Shown piece after piece: positions 18,271 through 26,679 of a stretch of DNA of 64,000 bases. The notes beneath the pieces were generated by a model that did no database searches, was not told where the DNA came from, and worked only from the letters and a program-made list of their open reading frames with translations. The stretch spans positions 248,001 through 312,000 of the forward strand of contig NZ_CP103807.1 of assembly GCF_029773605.1 (NCBI RefSeq), in the 5' to 3' direction. The number at the start of each line of letters is the position of its first letter. Position 1 is the stretch's first letter. The position numbers and the translations under genes were made by a program. The DNA is from Actinobacillus genomosp. 2. Lineage in GTDB: Bacteria; Pseudomonadota; Gammaproteobacteria; Enterobacterales; Pasteurellaceae.

Positions 18271-18502
18271 TTGCAACCTCCATTTTAGCCCCCATCAGCT
18301 TTTCTAATTCATTTAGTTTTTTGGTTTGCATCATTAAATAAACGGATGAAATTTCACTAAATGCATAAATATATTGTGATAAATCGCCCTTATTTAGATT
18401 TTCCTTTGATTCCACCCCACAAACAATCATTTCTAATAGTTCGGGAATTAAAGCTACATTAGCATTTAATAAACTCAACTCTTTTAAAGCATCATTAAAC
18501 AT
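18263..18502 (-). CDS. Unknown small protein of the element (79 aa)
   Basis: A 79-aa acidic helical protein starting MFNDALKELSLLNANVALIP and ending KLMGAKMEVANE. A longer in-frame start exists at 18562, but ATG at 18502 follows GGGGG and avoids overlapping the Icd-like gene. It is translationally coupled to the next gene. No family is recognised. Confidence 0.55.
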   Translation of the reverse strand: MFNDALKELSLLNANVALIPELLEMIVCGVESKENLNKGDLSQYIYAFSEISSVYLMMQTKKLNELEKLMGAKMEVANE

Positions 18503-18510
18503 AAATCCCC

Positions 18511-18912
18511 CTATTGAATATGACAAGCGGTTGAAATTCGCCCGTAATTGACCAAAAGACAAAATTTAGGCAAAAGCAGTCGTTTAGCTTGTTCTAAACT
18601 TTTGCATTCAATACGAATTTTTTGACGTGGGAATGTATGGATATTTAGGCTTGTATCGCCTAAATCTTGGCGTGATACGCCTTGAAATAGATAAATCATT
18701 TTCGGTATTTCCGTTGAAAATTTTAAAGAAATTACCGCTTGAAGTTTCGAGGCTTGTGGGCGGTAACGTGTAACGGGCTCGAAAACTGCGATCAACGGAA
18801 CACAGCAAAGGGCGAAACCTTTCCCGCTACACGCCACCATAGAATGACACTCTCGGCTTTCTAGAAGCTCTCGGTGTTCTTGAAATGTGCGTGAGCAACA
18901 AACAAAAAACAC
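18511..18912 (-). CDS. Icd/Ash-like phage protein
   Basis: A 133-codon frame beginning at GTG (18912) and reading VFFVCCSRTFQEHRELLE, then SMVACSGKGFALCCVP, with a C-terminal part containing SLEQAKRLLLPKFCLL. This pattern resembles proteins annotated in Pasteurellaceae and P4/P1-type elements as host cell division inhibitor Icd-like or Ash family. As in the P1 immunity region, it lies right behind a C4-type antisense RNA whose terminator overlaps the start codon. The true start is uncertain, since no ribosome site is visible at the GTG. Function is inferred from layout. Confidence 0.5.
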   Translation of the reverse strand: MFFVCCSRTFQEHRELLESRECHSMVACSGKGFALCCVPLIAVFEPVTRYRPQASKLQAVISLKFSTEIPKMIYLFQGVSRQDLGDTSLNIHTFPRQKIRIECKSLEQAKRLLLPKFCLLVNYGRISTACHIQ

Positions 18913-18985
18913 GCTTTAGGCGTGTTACTGTTCGCCGTTGATAAATCTTCGAGTTTCGAGGCTCGGCAGTCGATTTTGCGACTGC
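18904..18985 (-). ncRNA. C4-type antisense RNA
   Basis: A predicted 82-nt RNA. The -10 TATCAT (18997-18992 on the minus strand) puts the start at about 18985, at the base of a hairpin GCAGTCG-CAAAAT-CGACTGC. The transcript then has a second short repeat region (CTCGAAACTCGAAG) and ends in a terminator ACACGC-CTAAA-GCGTGT followed by T's. Size, 5' hairpin and position directly before an Icd-like gene match the C4 RNAs of phages P1/P7, which base-pair near the ribosome site of the downstream gene and cause premature termination. Assigned from memory of that family; not checked by a covariance model. Confidence 0.55.
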
Positions 18986-18989
18986 AAGA

Positions 18990-20138
18990 AAATGATAGCA
19001 AAGTTGAAAAAAAGAAAATCAAGTAATTTTTTCGTTTTTTATTTTAGGCATTCGCTCTTCAAACTAGCTACAAGACAACGCCCTGACCTATGAAAGCAGT
19101 TTCTGATAAACGTTCGCCCAAAATCTATCGCTAAGCAAGCAGGATAAGGGCAGAAACCGCTTTATCTGATTGAGAAACACAGTTTCTGAAAAAGTTGATT
19201 TTAAGAAACTAGTGAGATGAAAACTAAATCAAGCAAAAAACATTATAACGCGTGAAAAATAAGGAATTTACAGCTTTTAATCTGAAGATTAAAACTAGCA
19301 GGTTTGAAATGATCTAAGTTTATTTTAGCAAGGCTGGATATAAACTGCTATTGATAGCTTTTAGCTATTAAAAAATCAACTATTATCTTTGCATTCTTAA
19401 AAGAAAGTCGCTTTCTTTTAAGTCATCTTAAACGAAAGAGGTTCAAGCTATTCTATCGGCTTTAAGTTCTTTTCAAATGATTTGATAAATTTTTGGTGAA
19501 TTCATGTAACCCATTGATAAATAAGAGCTTTATTGTGAATTCTTTCTGAATTCAAATGATAAGAACTGAATTCCTTTTCAAATCATTTAGAAAGGAACTT
19601 TTTTTAAAGTTTTTACACTCTTTTCATCCTAATAACACCACAAAAAACACCATAACCTATTGATTTTATTATAGTTTAAAAAGTGTAAAAACGAACCCCT
19701 TCTTTTTTACACTTAACGCAAGCAACTATAAAAAAGCCCCAAAACCAAAATTCAGCCATTTTTATGGTTAAAAACAGCCAAAAAACGTAAAAGTTAATTT
19801 GCTATAAACTCTCTAATGAGTGCTATTTTTTTCTTTATTATTCAAAGACTTATGCTAACTTTTACGGGTAAAACTTCACAGCGTCAAAACGTAATACTTA
19901 AAAGGTTGAACTATTACGTTTTGAGCGGTAAAAACCAAATTATTCAGTGAAATCCTTAAACACTCACTGGCGAACGTTTAAAGATTTGTTATTTCCGAGT
20001 TTAACTTGGAAATTCCTTTTAAATCAATATGTTACAAGGGAAACGATTTTCCAAGTTAAAGTAATAACTCGGAAACAACCCACGCAAGAAACCGCCTTTA
20101 AATGCTTACTTAAACGGTAAATTCCATATTTGTTTAAA
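18990..20138. other. Hairpin-rich non-coding region of the element
   Basis: No open frame of note on either strand. Inverted repeats seen, from low to high coordinates: 12-bp perfect CTTAAAAGAAAG (19396-19407) with 19411-19422; about 21 bp with few mismatches, 19464-19484 with 19579-19600; 11 bp GTTTTTACACT (19609-19619) with 19682-19692; 11 bp CGTAAAAGTTA (19786-19796) with 19856-19866; 13 bp TCAAAACGTAATA (19884-19896) with 19912-19924; 12 bp with one mismatch, 19950-19961 with 19976-19987; and a bulged stem of about 20 bp, 19993-20013 with 20047-20075. AGTGTAAAAA also recurs in both orientations at 19609, 19682 and 19704. It could hold operators, a transposition enhancer or structured RNAs. 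Confidence 0.75.
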
Positions 20139-20323
20139 TTTCGCAGTTTTAGCGGTTATTTTTGGCAAATTCCTAAAGTTTTTCGTTTTTCTTAGTTTTT
20201 CTTTTGCCCTTAAAATCACCTTCAAAAAACGCCAAAAAATCCTTATTTTTCAATATGTTGAACAACCTAATTTCACTTAATTCAACCTAATCCCTATTTT
20301 CGTAGTTTTTATGGTCTTTTACA
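20139..20323 (-). repeat. Mu-like left end (L1, L2, L3 transposase sites)
   Basis: Read on the minus strand from the terminus: TGTAAAAGAC, then L1 CATAAAAACTACGAAA with CGAAA at 20302-20298. L2 (AAGAAAAACGAAA, weaker) has CGAAA at 20185-20181. L3 (CTAAAACTGCGAAA) has CGAAA at 20143-20139. One site at the end and two more about 120-160 bp inside is the layout of the Mu left end. Confidence 0.75.
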
Positions 20324-20328
20324 CCCTT
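20324..20328. repeat. 5-bp target site duplication, right copy
   Basis: CCCTT directly follows the CA end of the element and matches 15285-15289. Confidence 0.85.
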
Positions 20329-20379
20329 ACTTGTAGGCCTCTTTTCAAAAAATCTGTAAAGTCCGACCGCTTGTTTTTC

Positions 20380-22827
20380 TTACTCAAATTCCAGTTCTAC
20401 GGCATTTTCGCCAAGTAAGGTTTTGAGTTGGTCGAGCATTTCATCTTTCGGGGTAATTCGCCATTCCACACCGCTTCGCAATAAGGCTCTGCCTTTAGGA
20501 CTTTGGTAGTAGAAATGTAGCGGTAACGTCCCTTCCTTATTCGGTTCAATGATTTCTCGTAATTCTTTTATAAATTGTGGAGTAAGCTGCTCTTGGCTAA
20601 CTGCTAAAGCAAGGCTTTTCGCATAGCGGCTACGAGCTTCGTCTAAAGTAGCGATTTCTCGCACCGACATTTTTAGCCCACCACTAAAATCATCGAATTG
20701 CACCGAACCGGTAGCGATCACAATACGATCTTTCTCTAAAAGATGACCGTAAGTTTCGAGTGCTTCTGAGAATAGTGTCACATCTAATTTACCGGAACGA
20801 TCTTCAATGGTTGCAATCCCAAGACGGCTGCCTCGTTTGGTTACGGCGATACGTGAACCCATAATAATACCAGCAACGGTGACGACTTGCCCACGGCGTG
20901 TTGGTTGTAGTTCATTTAGACGTATCGGAGCATAGTGAGATAACTCTTTTAAGAATCGCCCGATTGGATGACCGCTTAAATATAAACCGAGTGTGGTGCG
21001 TTCGCCTTCTAAAATGGTTTGTTCCGACCATTTCGGCGTATTCGCATAAGCGTTTTGCACTTCTTCCGGCGTTTCAGTTAGCACTCCGAACATATCACTT
21101 TGTCCGAGCGCTTCCATTTTGCTATGTTGGTCAGAAGCTTTTAGTGCGTCTTCTAAATTTTTCATCAATGCAGCACGATGCGGGCCTAATTTATCGAAAG
21201 CACCCGACATAATTAAGCCTTCAAAGGTACGGCGATTGATTTTTTTCAGATCGACACGTGCGGTCAAATCAAATAAATCTTTGAAGATACCGTCTTTTTC
21301 ACGTGCTTCTAAAATCGCTTCAACCGGGCCTTCTCCCACACCTTTAATTGCGCCTAAACCGTACACGATCTCGCCTTTTTCATTAACCGAAAAACGGTGT
21401 TTACCGCTGTTTACATCAGGCGGAACAACGGTTAAGCCCATATTGATACATTCGTCATAGAAGCCAACGATTTTGTCGGTATTATCCATCTCAGAGGTCA
21501 TTACCGCCGCCATAAATTCGGCTGGGTAGTGTGCTTTCAACCACAGTGTTTGGTAAGAAACCAACGCATAAGCGGCAGAGTGAGATTTGTTAAAACCATA
21601 ACCGGCAAATTTTTCCACCAAGTCAAAGATTTTCATCGCAAGATCGCCATCAACACCTTGTTTGATCGCTCCTTTTTCGAAAATTTCACGCTGTGCAGCC
21701 ATTTCCTCCGGTTTTTTCTTACCCATAGCACGGCGTAATAAGTCTGCACCACCTAAGGTATAGCCGGCAAGTACCTGTGCGATTTGCATTACCTGTTCTT
21801 GGTAAACAATAACACCATATGTCGGTTCTAAAATCGGTTTAAGCGATTCGTGCTGATATTGTGCATCAGGGTAAGAAACTTCTTCATGACCATGTTTACG
21901 GTCGATAAAGTTTTGTACCATGCCGGATTCAAGCGGGCCAGGACGGAATAATGCTACTAACGCGATAATATCTTCAAAACAGTCGGGCTTCAGTCGTGAA
22001 ATCAGATCTTTCATTCCTCGTGACTCTAGCTGGAATACCGCCGTTGTTTTCGAAGCGAGTAACAGATCAAACGATTTCTTATCATCCAACGGAATACTTT
22101 CGATACGCACCGGCTCTTTGCCTTCTCGGGCTAAGCGTTGATTGATCATCTCCAATGCCCATTTAATAATGGTGAGCGTCCGTAAGCCTAAAAAGTCAAA
22201 TTTTACTAAACCGGCATATTCCACATCGTTTTTATCGAAGTGAGTCACCGGATGCAGCCCTTCCGAATCGCAATAAAGCGGTGAGAAATCGGTAATAGCG
22301 GTTGGGGCGATTACCACACCACCGGCGTGTTTACCGGCATTTCGGGTTACGCCTTCTAATTTACGTGCCATATCAATCAAGTCTTTCACTTCTTCATCGG
22401 CTTCGTAAAGTTCCGGCAATTTCGGCTCGGCATCAAACGCTTTAGCCAAGGTCATACCCGGATCGGGTGGAATCAGTTTAGAAATACGATCGACAAAATT
22501 ATACGGGTGACCTAGTACACGGCCTACGTCTCGAATTACCGCTTTTGCCGCCATCGTACCGAAGGTAATGATCTGCGAAACCGCTTGACGACCGTAAGTA
22601 TCGGCAACATGTTCAATCACACGATCTCGCCCATCCATACAGAAATCGACATCGAAATCAGGCATTGAAACACGTTCCGGATTTAAGAAACGCTCAAAGA
22701 GTAAGTCGAAGGCAAGCGGGTCTAAATCGGTAATTTTTAACGCATACGCTACTAAAGAACCCGCACCGGAACCACGCCCTGGACCAACCGGAATATCGTT
22801 ATCTTTCGACCACTGAATAAATTCCAT
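20380..22827 (-). CDS. dnaE: DNA polymerase III alpha subunit, C-terminal part (after frameshift)
   Basis: The replicative polymerase, split here into two frames. This 815-aa part starts at [17 protein letters not shown] and contains the polymerase active-site Asp residues in [15 protein letters not shown], the [10 protein letters not shown] loop, the helix-hairpin-helix region ([15 protein letters not shown]) and the OB fold near the C-terminus ([15 protein letters not shown]). The missing base lies at about 22847, where the codons PGYFLIV would join both halves. DnaE is essential, so this is either a sequencing or assembly error or a strain with unusual expression. Convergent with the bacteriocin locus. 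Confidence 0.93.
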   Translation of the reverse strand: MEFIQWSKDNDIPVGPGRGSGAGSLVAYALKITDLDPLAFDLLFERFLNPERVSMPDFDVDFCMDGRDRVIEHVADTYGRQAVSQIITFGTMAAKAVIRDVGRVLGHPYNFVDRISKLIPPDPGMTLAKAFDAEPKLPELYEADEEVKDLIDMARKLEGVTRNAGKHAGGVVIAPTAITDFSPLYCDSEGLHPVTHFDKNDVEYAGLVKFDFLGLRTLTIIKWALEMINQRLAREGKEPVRIESIPLDDKKSFDLLLASKTTAVFQLESRGMKDLISRLKPDCFEDIIALVALFRPGPLESGMVQNFIDRKHGHEEVSYPDAQYQHESLKPILEPTYGVIVYQEQVMQIAQVLAGYTLGGADLLRRAMGKKKPEEMAAQREIFEKGAIKQGVDGDLAMKIFDLVEKFAGYGFNKSHSAAYALVSYQTLWLKAHYPAEFMAAVMTSEMDNTDKIVGFYDECINMGLTVVPPDVNSGKHRFSVNEKGEIVYGLGAIKGVGEGPVEAILEAREKDGIFKDLFDLTARVDLKKINRRTFEGLIMSGAFDKLGPHRAALMKNLEDALKASDQHSKMEALGQSDMFGVLTETPEEVQNAYANTPKWSEQTILEGERTTLGLYLSGHPIGRFLKELSHYAPIRLNELQPTRRGQVVTVAGIIMGSRIAVTKRGSRLGIATIEDRSGKLDVTLFSEALETYGHLLEKDRIVIATGSVQFDDFSGGLKMSVREIATLDEARSRYAKSLALAVSQEQLTPQFIKELREIIEPNKEGTLPLHFYYQSPKGRALLRSGVEWRITPKDEMLDQLKTLLGENAVELEFE

Positions 22828-22832
22828 TACGA

Positions 22833-23855
22833 TCAGGAAGTAGCCAGGAAGCCCATTTGGTTAATTACGTCCAGCTCGACTTGCAAACGTTCATCATAAA
22901 TCGACCGCTTGTTTTTACGTTCTTCCGGATCCGGGAACAGAAATTCCAAACGTTCTTCCAAACCTTCACGTGATTTTTTCACTAAAAAATCTTCGGTGGA
23001 AAGATCGCCGGTTGGGAAATTCGGTAAGAAATATTCGCCTAAACGTACGGTTACATTGCATCGCATTGCAATTTGTAGCGTATTTTCGACCGCTTGCGGT
23101 AAATCGGCAAACAAGGCACACATTTCTTGTTCGCTACGGAAATATTGTTGCGGTGAATATTTTTTCGGGCGTTTCGGATCATCCAGTGTGTAGCTGTCGT
23201 GGATTGCCACACGAATTTCGTGTGCATCAAAATCGTCTTCTTTCAAAAACACTACGTCATTTACCGCCACTAACGGTAATTGGTGTTTTTGTGAAAAAGG
23301 TACTGCTTGCTGAATATAGCGTTCTTCATCCACACGGCCGGTACGACAGAGCGCGAGGTAGTAATGATTCGGGAAATATTGCTGATAAAAGCCGACTAAT
23401 TCGTCTGCTTCCGCTTCATTTTCTTTGAGTAATGCTTTCCCAACATCGCTGTTGCGTCCGCCGGAAAGTACAATAATGCCTTCATTTAACTCGGCAAGCC
23501 ACGCTTTTTCGACTAGCGGAAATTCAACGTAGCCCTGTTGATAAGCTTTTGAAAGTAAAAGAGTAATATTGTGATAACCGGTGTTGTTTTTTGCTAACAA
23601 AGTTAATTCAAAGAAGTCTTCACTATCCGGTTCGGGACGCACGAAAATATCCGCACCGATAATCGGTTTTAAACCGGAACCTAACGCTTCGCCATAAAAT
23701 TTAACCAATCCGCAAAAGTTGCTGAAATCGGTTAATGCCATTGCCACCATATTGTTGGCAACGGCTGTTTTGACTAACGGTTTTACTTTAGCCAAACCGT
23801 TAATCATAGAGAAATCACTATGGACTTTAAGATGAACGAAACGTTGTTGAGTCAT
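22833..23855 (-). CDS. dnaE: DNA polymerase III alpha subunit, N-terminal part (before frameshift)
   Basis: The 340-aa N-terminal part begins [21 protein letters not shown], the PHP domain that normally starts DnaE, and carries on through [12 protein letters not shown] and [13 protein letters not shown]. It ends with the off-frame tail LATS after INQMGF. Restoring one C in the TTCC run (TTCCC) converts the tail to [12 protein letters not shown] and joins it to the next frame, giving about 1,160 aa, the normal length. Both halves look fully conserved, with no other damage. Confidence 0.93.
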   Translation of the reverse strand: MTQQRFVHLKVHSDFSMINGLAKVKPLVKTAVANNMVAMALTDFSNFCGLVKFYGEALGSGLKPIIGADIFVRPEPDSEDFFELTLLAKNNTGYHNITLLLSKAYQQGYVEFPLVEKAWLAELNEGIIVLSGGRNSDVGKALLKENEAEADELVGFYQQYFPNHYYLALCRTGRVDEERYIQQAVPFSQKHQLPLVAVNDVVFLKEDDFDAHEIRVAIHDSYTLDDPKRPKKYSPQQYFRSEQEMCALFADLPQAVENTLQIAMRCNVTVRLGEYFLPNFPTGDLSTEDFLVKKSREGLEERLEFLFPDPEERKNKRSIYDERLQVELDVINQMGFLATS

Positions 23856-23889
23856 TACGATATTACGATTGAGATAGAAATAGAAACTT

Positions 23890-24007
23890 AACCTATGTTA
23901 GGTTACACAGCTCAGCTTTTTGAAACTGAAAGATATACGTAGAGAGAGCCACAGAGTGGCTCAGCTGGCTCGAAGAACCTCATAACCACGTACGGCTCGT
24001 GCGTGGT
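23890..24007. repeat. Hairpin cluster between lptG and dnaE
   Basis: Three hairpins in a row: AACCTA-TGT-TAGGTT (23890-23904), GAGCCAC-AGA-GTGGCTC (23946-23962) and ACCACG / CGTGGT (23985-23990, 24002-24007). A related pair (ACCTAG / CTAGGT, then AGCCAC-GTT-GTGGCT) lies between queC and queD at 29425-29477, which suggests a dispersed intergenic element. Confidence 0.5.
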
Positions 24008-24063
24008 AAAAACGGTTAATTTTTTGCAAAATTTTGCAGAAATTTAACCGCTTGTTTTATTTA

Positions 24064-25146
24064 TTAATCACGTTTTTTGGTTAGTAGCCACCAAACGATA
24101 CTTAAGCAAATTAAGCTTGGTATTAATGCACCGATAGCAACCGGTATCCACGAGAAGACAAGCGTCATATTGCCAAAAACAATGTTGGATACGTAGAACA
24201 CAAAGCCTGCAATGATACCGATAAATAATTTAGTTCCCATTGCACTACTACGGAGCGGTCCAAAAACAAACGAGATAGCTAGCAACATCATTACCGCCAT
24301 TGAAATCGGCTGATATACTTTACGCCAAAACGCAATTTGGAAGCGTTTGGAGTCTTGTCCGGTTTCTTTTAAAAAGCCGACATAATCGGATAAACCTGAA
24401 ATAGATAGTGATTCTGGTTTGAGCGATACAATGCCTAATTTACTTGGCGTGATCGTTGTTTGCCATTCTTTTTTATCTTGTCGCGACTGCTGAACACTAT
24501 TTTCTGCTAATGTTGAGGTTCGTACTTGTTGTAATGCCCAATTTCCATTATCAAAAGTCGCATCATTCGCCTGAGTTATTGATTTTAATATTTTGTTTTC
24601 AAAGTGATAAATCGAAATATTATTGAGCTTACGTTCGTTTTCAATATGACGAATATAAATAAAATCATTACCGTCTTTCGCCCAAAAACCTCCTTTCGTT
24701 GCAAGCATTGAGCCACCGCTTTGTGCGATAGAACGCATATTTCGAGCATATTGTTCGGTTTGTGGAATTCCCCATTCGCTAACAAACATCGTTAGGATAA
24801 TGAGTGGAATCGCGGTTTTCATTACGGCTAATCCGATGCGAAAGCGAGAAAAGCCGGAAGATTGCATTACCACCAATTCACTACGGCTAGCAAGATTGCC
24901 TAAGCCTAATAAACCACCGATTAGGACGACAACCGGAATAAATTCTTTAATATCGCTCGGTAACATTAAAAGTGAATAGTAAGTGGCAGTTAAAGCATCA
25001 TAGGAACCTTTACCGACATCTTTAAATTCTTCTACTAACTTAATGATAAATACTAAACCACTCGACATTAACAACACGGCAAACATCATCACAATAATAG
25101 TTTTACCAATATAACGTTCAAGAATATTCATACCAAGTAAATTCAT
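24064..25146 (-). CDS. lptG: LPS export permease LptG
   Basis: LptG pairs with LptF and the ATPase LptB to extract lipopolysaccharide from the inner membrane and pass it to LptC/LptA. The 360-aa protein has three N-terminal and three C-terminal transmembrane helices around a periplasmic beta-jellyroll domain (about 130-265). The segment LASRSELVVMQSSGFS, the coupling-helix region of this family, is clear. It starts directly after the lptF stop. A second possible ATG, five codons in (MNILERYIGKTI), matches the usual start better. Confidence 0.93.
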   Translation of the reverse strand: MNLLGMNILERYIGKTIIVMMFAVLLMSSGLVFIIKLVEEFKDVGKGSYDALTATYYSLLMLPSDIKEFIPVVVLIGGLLGLGNLASRSELVVMQSSGFSRFRIGLAVMKTAIPLIILTMFVSEWGIPQTEQYARNMRSIAQSGGSMLATKGGFWAKDGNDFIYIRHIENERKLNNISIYHFENKILKSITQANDATFDNGNWALQQVRTSTLAENSVQQSRQDKKEWQTTITPSKLGIVSLKPESLSISGLSDYVGFLKETGQDSKRFQIAFWRKVYQPISMAVMMLLAISFVFGPLRSSAMGTKLFIGIIAGFVFYVSNIVFGNMTLVFSWIPVAIGALIPSLICLSIVWWLLTKKRD

Positions 25147-26250
25147 TTACGCCACCGCCTTATGACGACCGAAAGAATAACGAATAGCCGACATCCATTT
25201 TGTATCCCAAAAATTCATCACTAATGCCAATGCTAAAAACGCAATAGAAACTAACGGCATTAATAACGTCGCATCTAACTTACCGGAAGCACCGGAAGAT
25301 TTAAGTGAGCTTTGTAATAAGAAATAAATCAGATACAACAATACCGCCGGAATCACTTTTGCAAAACGACCTTGACGAGGGTTTACACTACTCATTGGTA
25401 CGGCTAATAATGCCATGAGAGGTACGGCAAAAATGAGTGCAAAACGCCATTGTAATTCGGCTTTTGCTTCATTGGATTTATCTGTCATCAACTTATGAAA
25501 ATCTGCTCGTTGCACTAATTTTTCATTTGAGTCTACATCTTGATAGCCAAGGTAGGCTTGGTAATTTTCAAAGTGAGATACTCTAAAATCAGCAACATCC
25601 GCAGTCCCTTCATAACGGGTGCTATTTTCAAGAGTAAGAATTTGATCGCCGTTTGGTAAACCTTGTAATTGACCGGATTCCGCAACTACTACGGAAGGGC
25701 GATTTTTCTTTTGTTGATCCGGTTGGAATACATAAATATCGTTTAATTTATTTTGATCGTTATTAATATTTTCGATAAATAGCACGTAACCACCGGCACT
25801 CATAAATTGTCCGGCAGATAAAGCGGAAAAACGAGGATTGGACTTCGCCTCTGCTAACATTTCGCTTTGTTTATTAATCGCCCAAGGGGTAAGCCAAAAC
25901 ACGTTATAAACTGCCAATGCGGTAGTAAAAATTGATAGGAATAGTGCTACCTTGGTTAATAATCCTTGACCAATACCGCATGCACGCATTACGGTAATTT
26001 CACTTTCAGCATAAAAGCGTCCAAGGGTGAGTAATAAAGCAACAAATAGGGAAAGTGGCAACATGAATTGCGAAAGTGCCGGCATTCCCAATCCTAATAA
26101 ACTTAGCACTAAATCAGTCGGCACTTTTCCGCTGACCGCAGAATTGAGAACGCTAATTAGCTGTTGGCTAAAAAACATCAGTAGCAAAATAAATAAAATG
26201 GCTAACTGACTTTTAAAAATTTCTTTAGTTAGGTATCGACTTAATATCAC
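25147..26250 (-). CDS. lptF: LPS export permease LptF
   Basis: Partner of LptG in the LptB2FG transporter. The GTG at 26250, giving MILSRYLTKEIFKSQLAILF (367 aa), is chosen because it lines up with the E. coli start and follows GAGAAAG; the frame is open nine codons further. Six transmembrane helices flank a periplasmic domain. The cytoplasmic loop YAESEITVMRACGIG is the family motif near residue 90. It forms an operon with lptG and is divergent from pepA, the same arrangement as in E. coli. Confidence 0.93.
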   Translation of the reverse strand: MILSRYLTKEIFKSQLAILFILLLMFFSQQLISVLNSAVSGKVPTDLVLSLLGLGMPALSQFMLPLSLFVALLLTLGRFYAESEITVMRACGIGQGLLTKVALFLSIFTTALAVYNVFWLTPWAINKQSEMLAEAKSNPRFSALSAGQFMSAGGYVLFIENINNDQNKLNDIYVFQPDQQKKNRPSVVVAESGQLQGLPNGDQILTLENSTRYEGTADVADFRVSHFENYQAYLGYQDVDSNEKLVQRADFHKLMTDKSNEAKAELQWRFALIFAVPLMALLAVPMSSVNPRQGRFAKVIPAVLLYLIYFLLQSSLKSSGASGKLDATLLMPLVSIAFLALALVMNFWDTKWMSAIRYSFGRHKAVA

Positions 26251-26679
26251 AATCTTTCTCACATTTTTGTTGAGCAATATCGCTCAAAAAATTCGTTATA
26301 GCGGTCTAATTTGATACAAACTTTGCAAAATAGTTGCAAAAAATAACCGCTGATAAAGTGGTTTATAATACCGTTTTTCAAGGAAAAAATCACGGGACTT
26401 GAGGAGAATTTAGCGAATAAAGCTGAACTTTATAAATTGACGTTTTTATCGTATCAGCGAAATAATCGTAATTTTGTATATTACAGAACGATAAACTAAT
26501 GAATTTGGAGGAATATTTATCTAAAAAGGTAAATTTTTTTAGGTTTGGCTTTATTTCTTGATAAAGTTTGTATTTTTACTATTTTCTACTTGTAATTTTA
26601 GGATTAAATCGGTAGTTTTATTTCATTATGATTAAGTCGGAGTCGGCTTAGATTTAACCTCGAAGCACAGGAGCTAATA
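26251..26679. other. Divergent promoter region between lptF and pepA
   Basis: About 430 bases without a gene. It contains an inverted pair of uptake-type words near 26300-26352, a TTTATCGT / ACGATAAA repeat around 26450-26495, and an imperfect palindrome AAGTCGGAGTCGGCTT near 26634 just ahead of pepA. No confident operator can be named. Confidence 0.5.

Larger units (their letters stand above)
15290..20323 (-). mobile_element. Mu-like transposable element without transposase (putative phage satellite), 5,034 bp
   Basis: The element begins TG at 15290 and ends CA at 20323, flanked by a perfect 5-bp duplication CCCTT. Both ends carry repeats fitting the MuA site consensus CAYNNNAARYRCGAAA as I recall it. 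The first CGAAA is exactly 22 bases from each terminus, and the two termini share ACCAYAAAAACTRCGAAA. All genes lie on the minus strand, so the right end is at 15290. Cargo in transcription order: hairpin-rich non-coding DNA, C4-type RNA, Icd-like gene, two unknown genes, Mor-family activator, protease/scaffold and major capsid protein. MuA, MuB, integrase, terminase, portal and tail genes are absent. Intact frames, overlapping starts and clean ends argue against random decay of a prophage. Confidence 0.85.

Noticed and set aside
18608-18808. Alternative minus-strand frame of 66 codons overlapping the Icd-like gene
   Set aside because: It is a shadow frame; the 133-codon frame carries the recognisable SMVACSGKGFALCCVP pattern.
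19670-19760. A 23-codon minus-strand frame starting MAEFWFWGFF inside the hairpin-rich region
   Set aside because: No ribosome site, low-complexity sequence, and it overlaps repeat arms; not supported as a gene.
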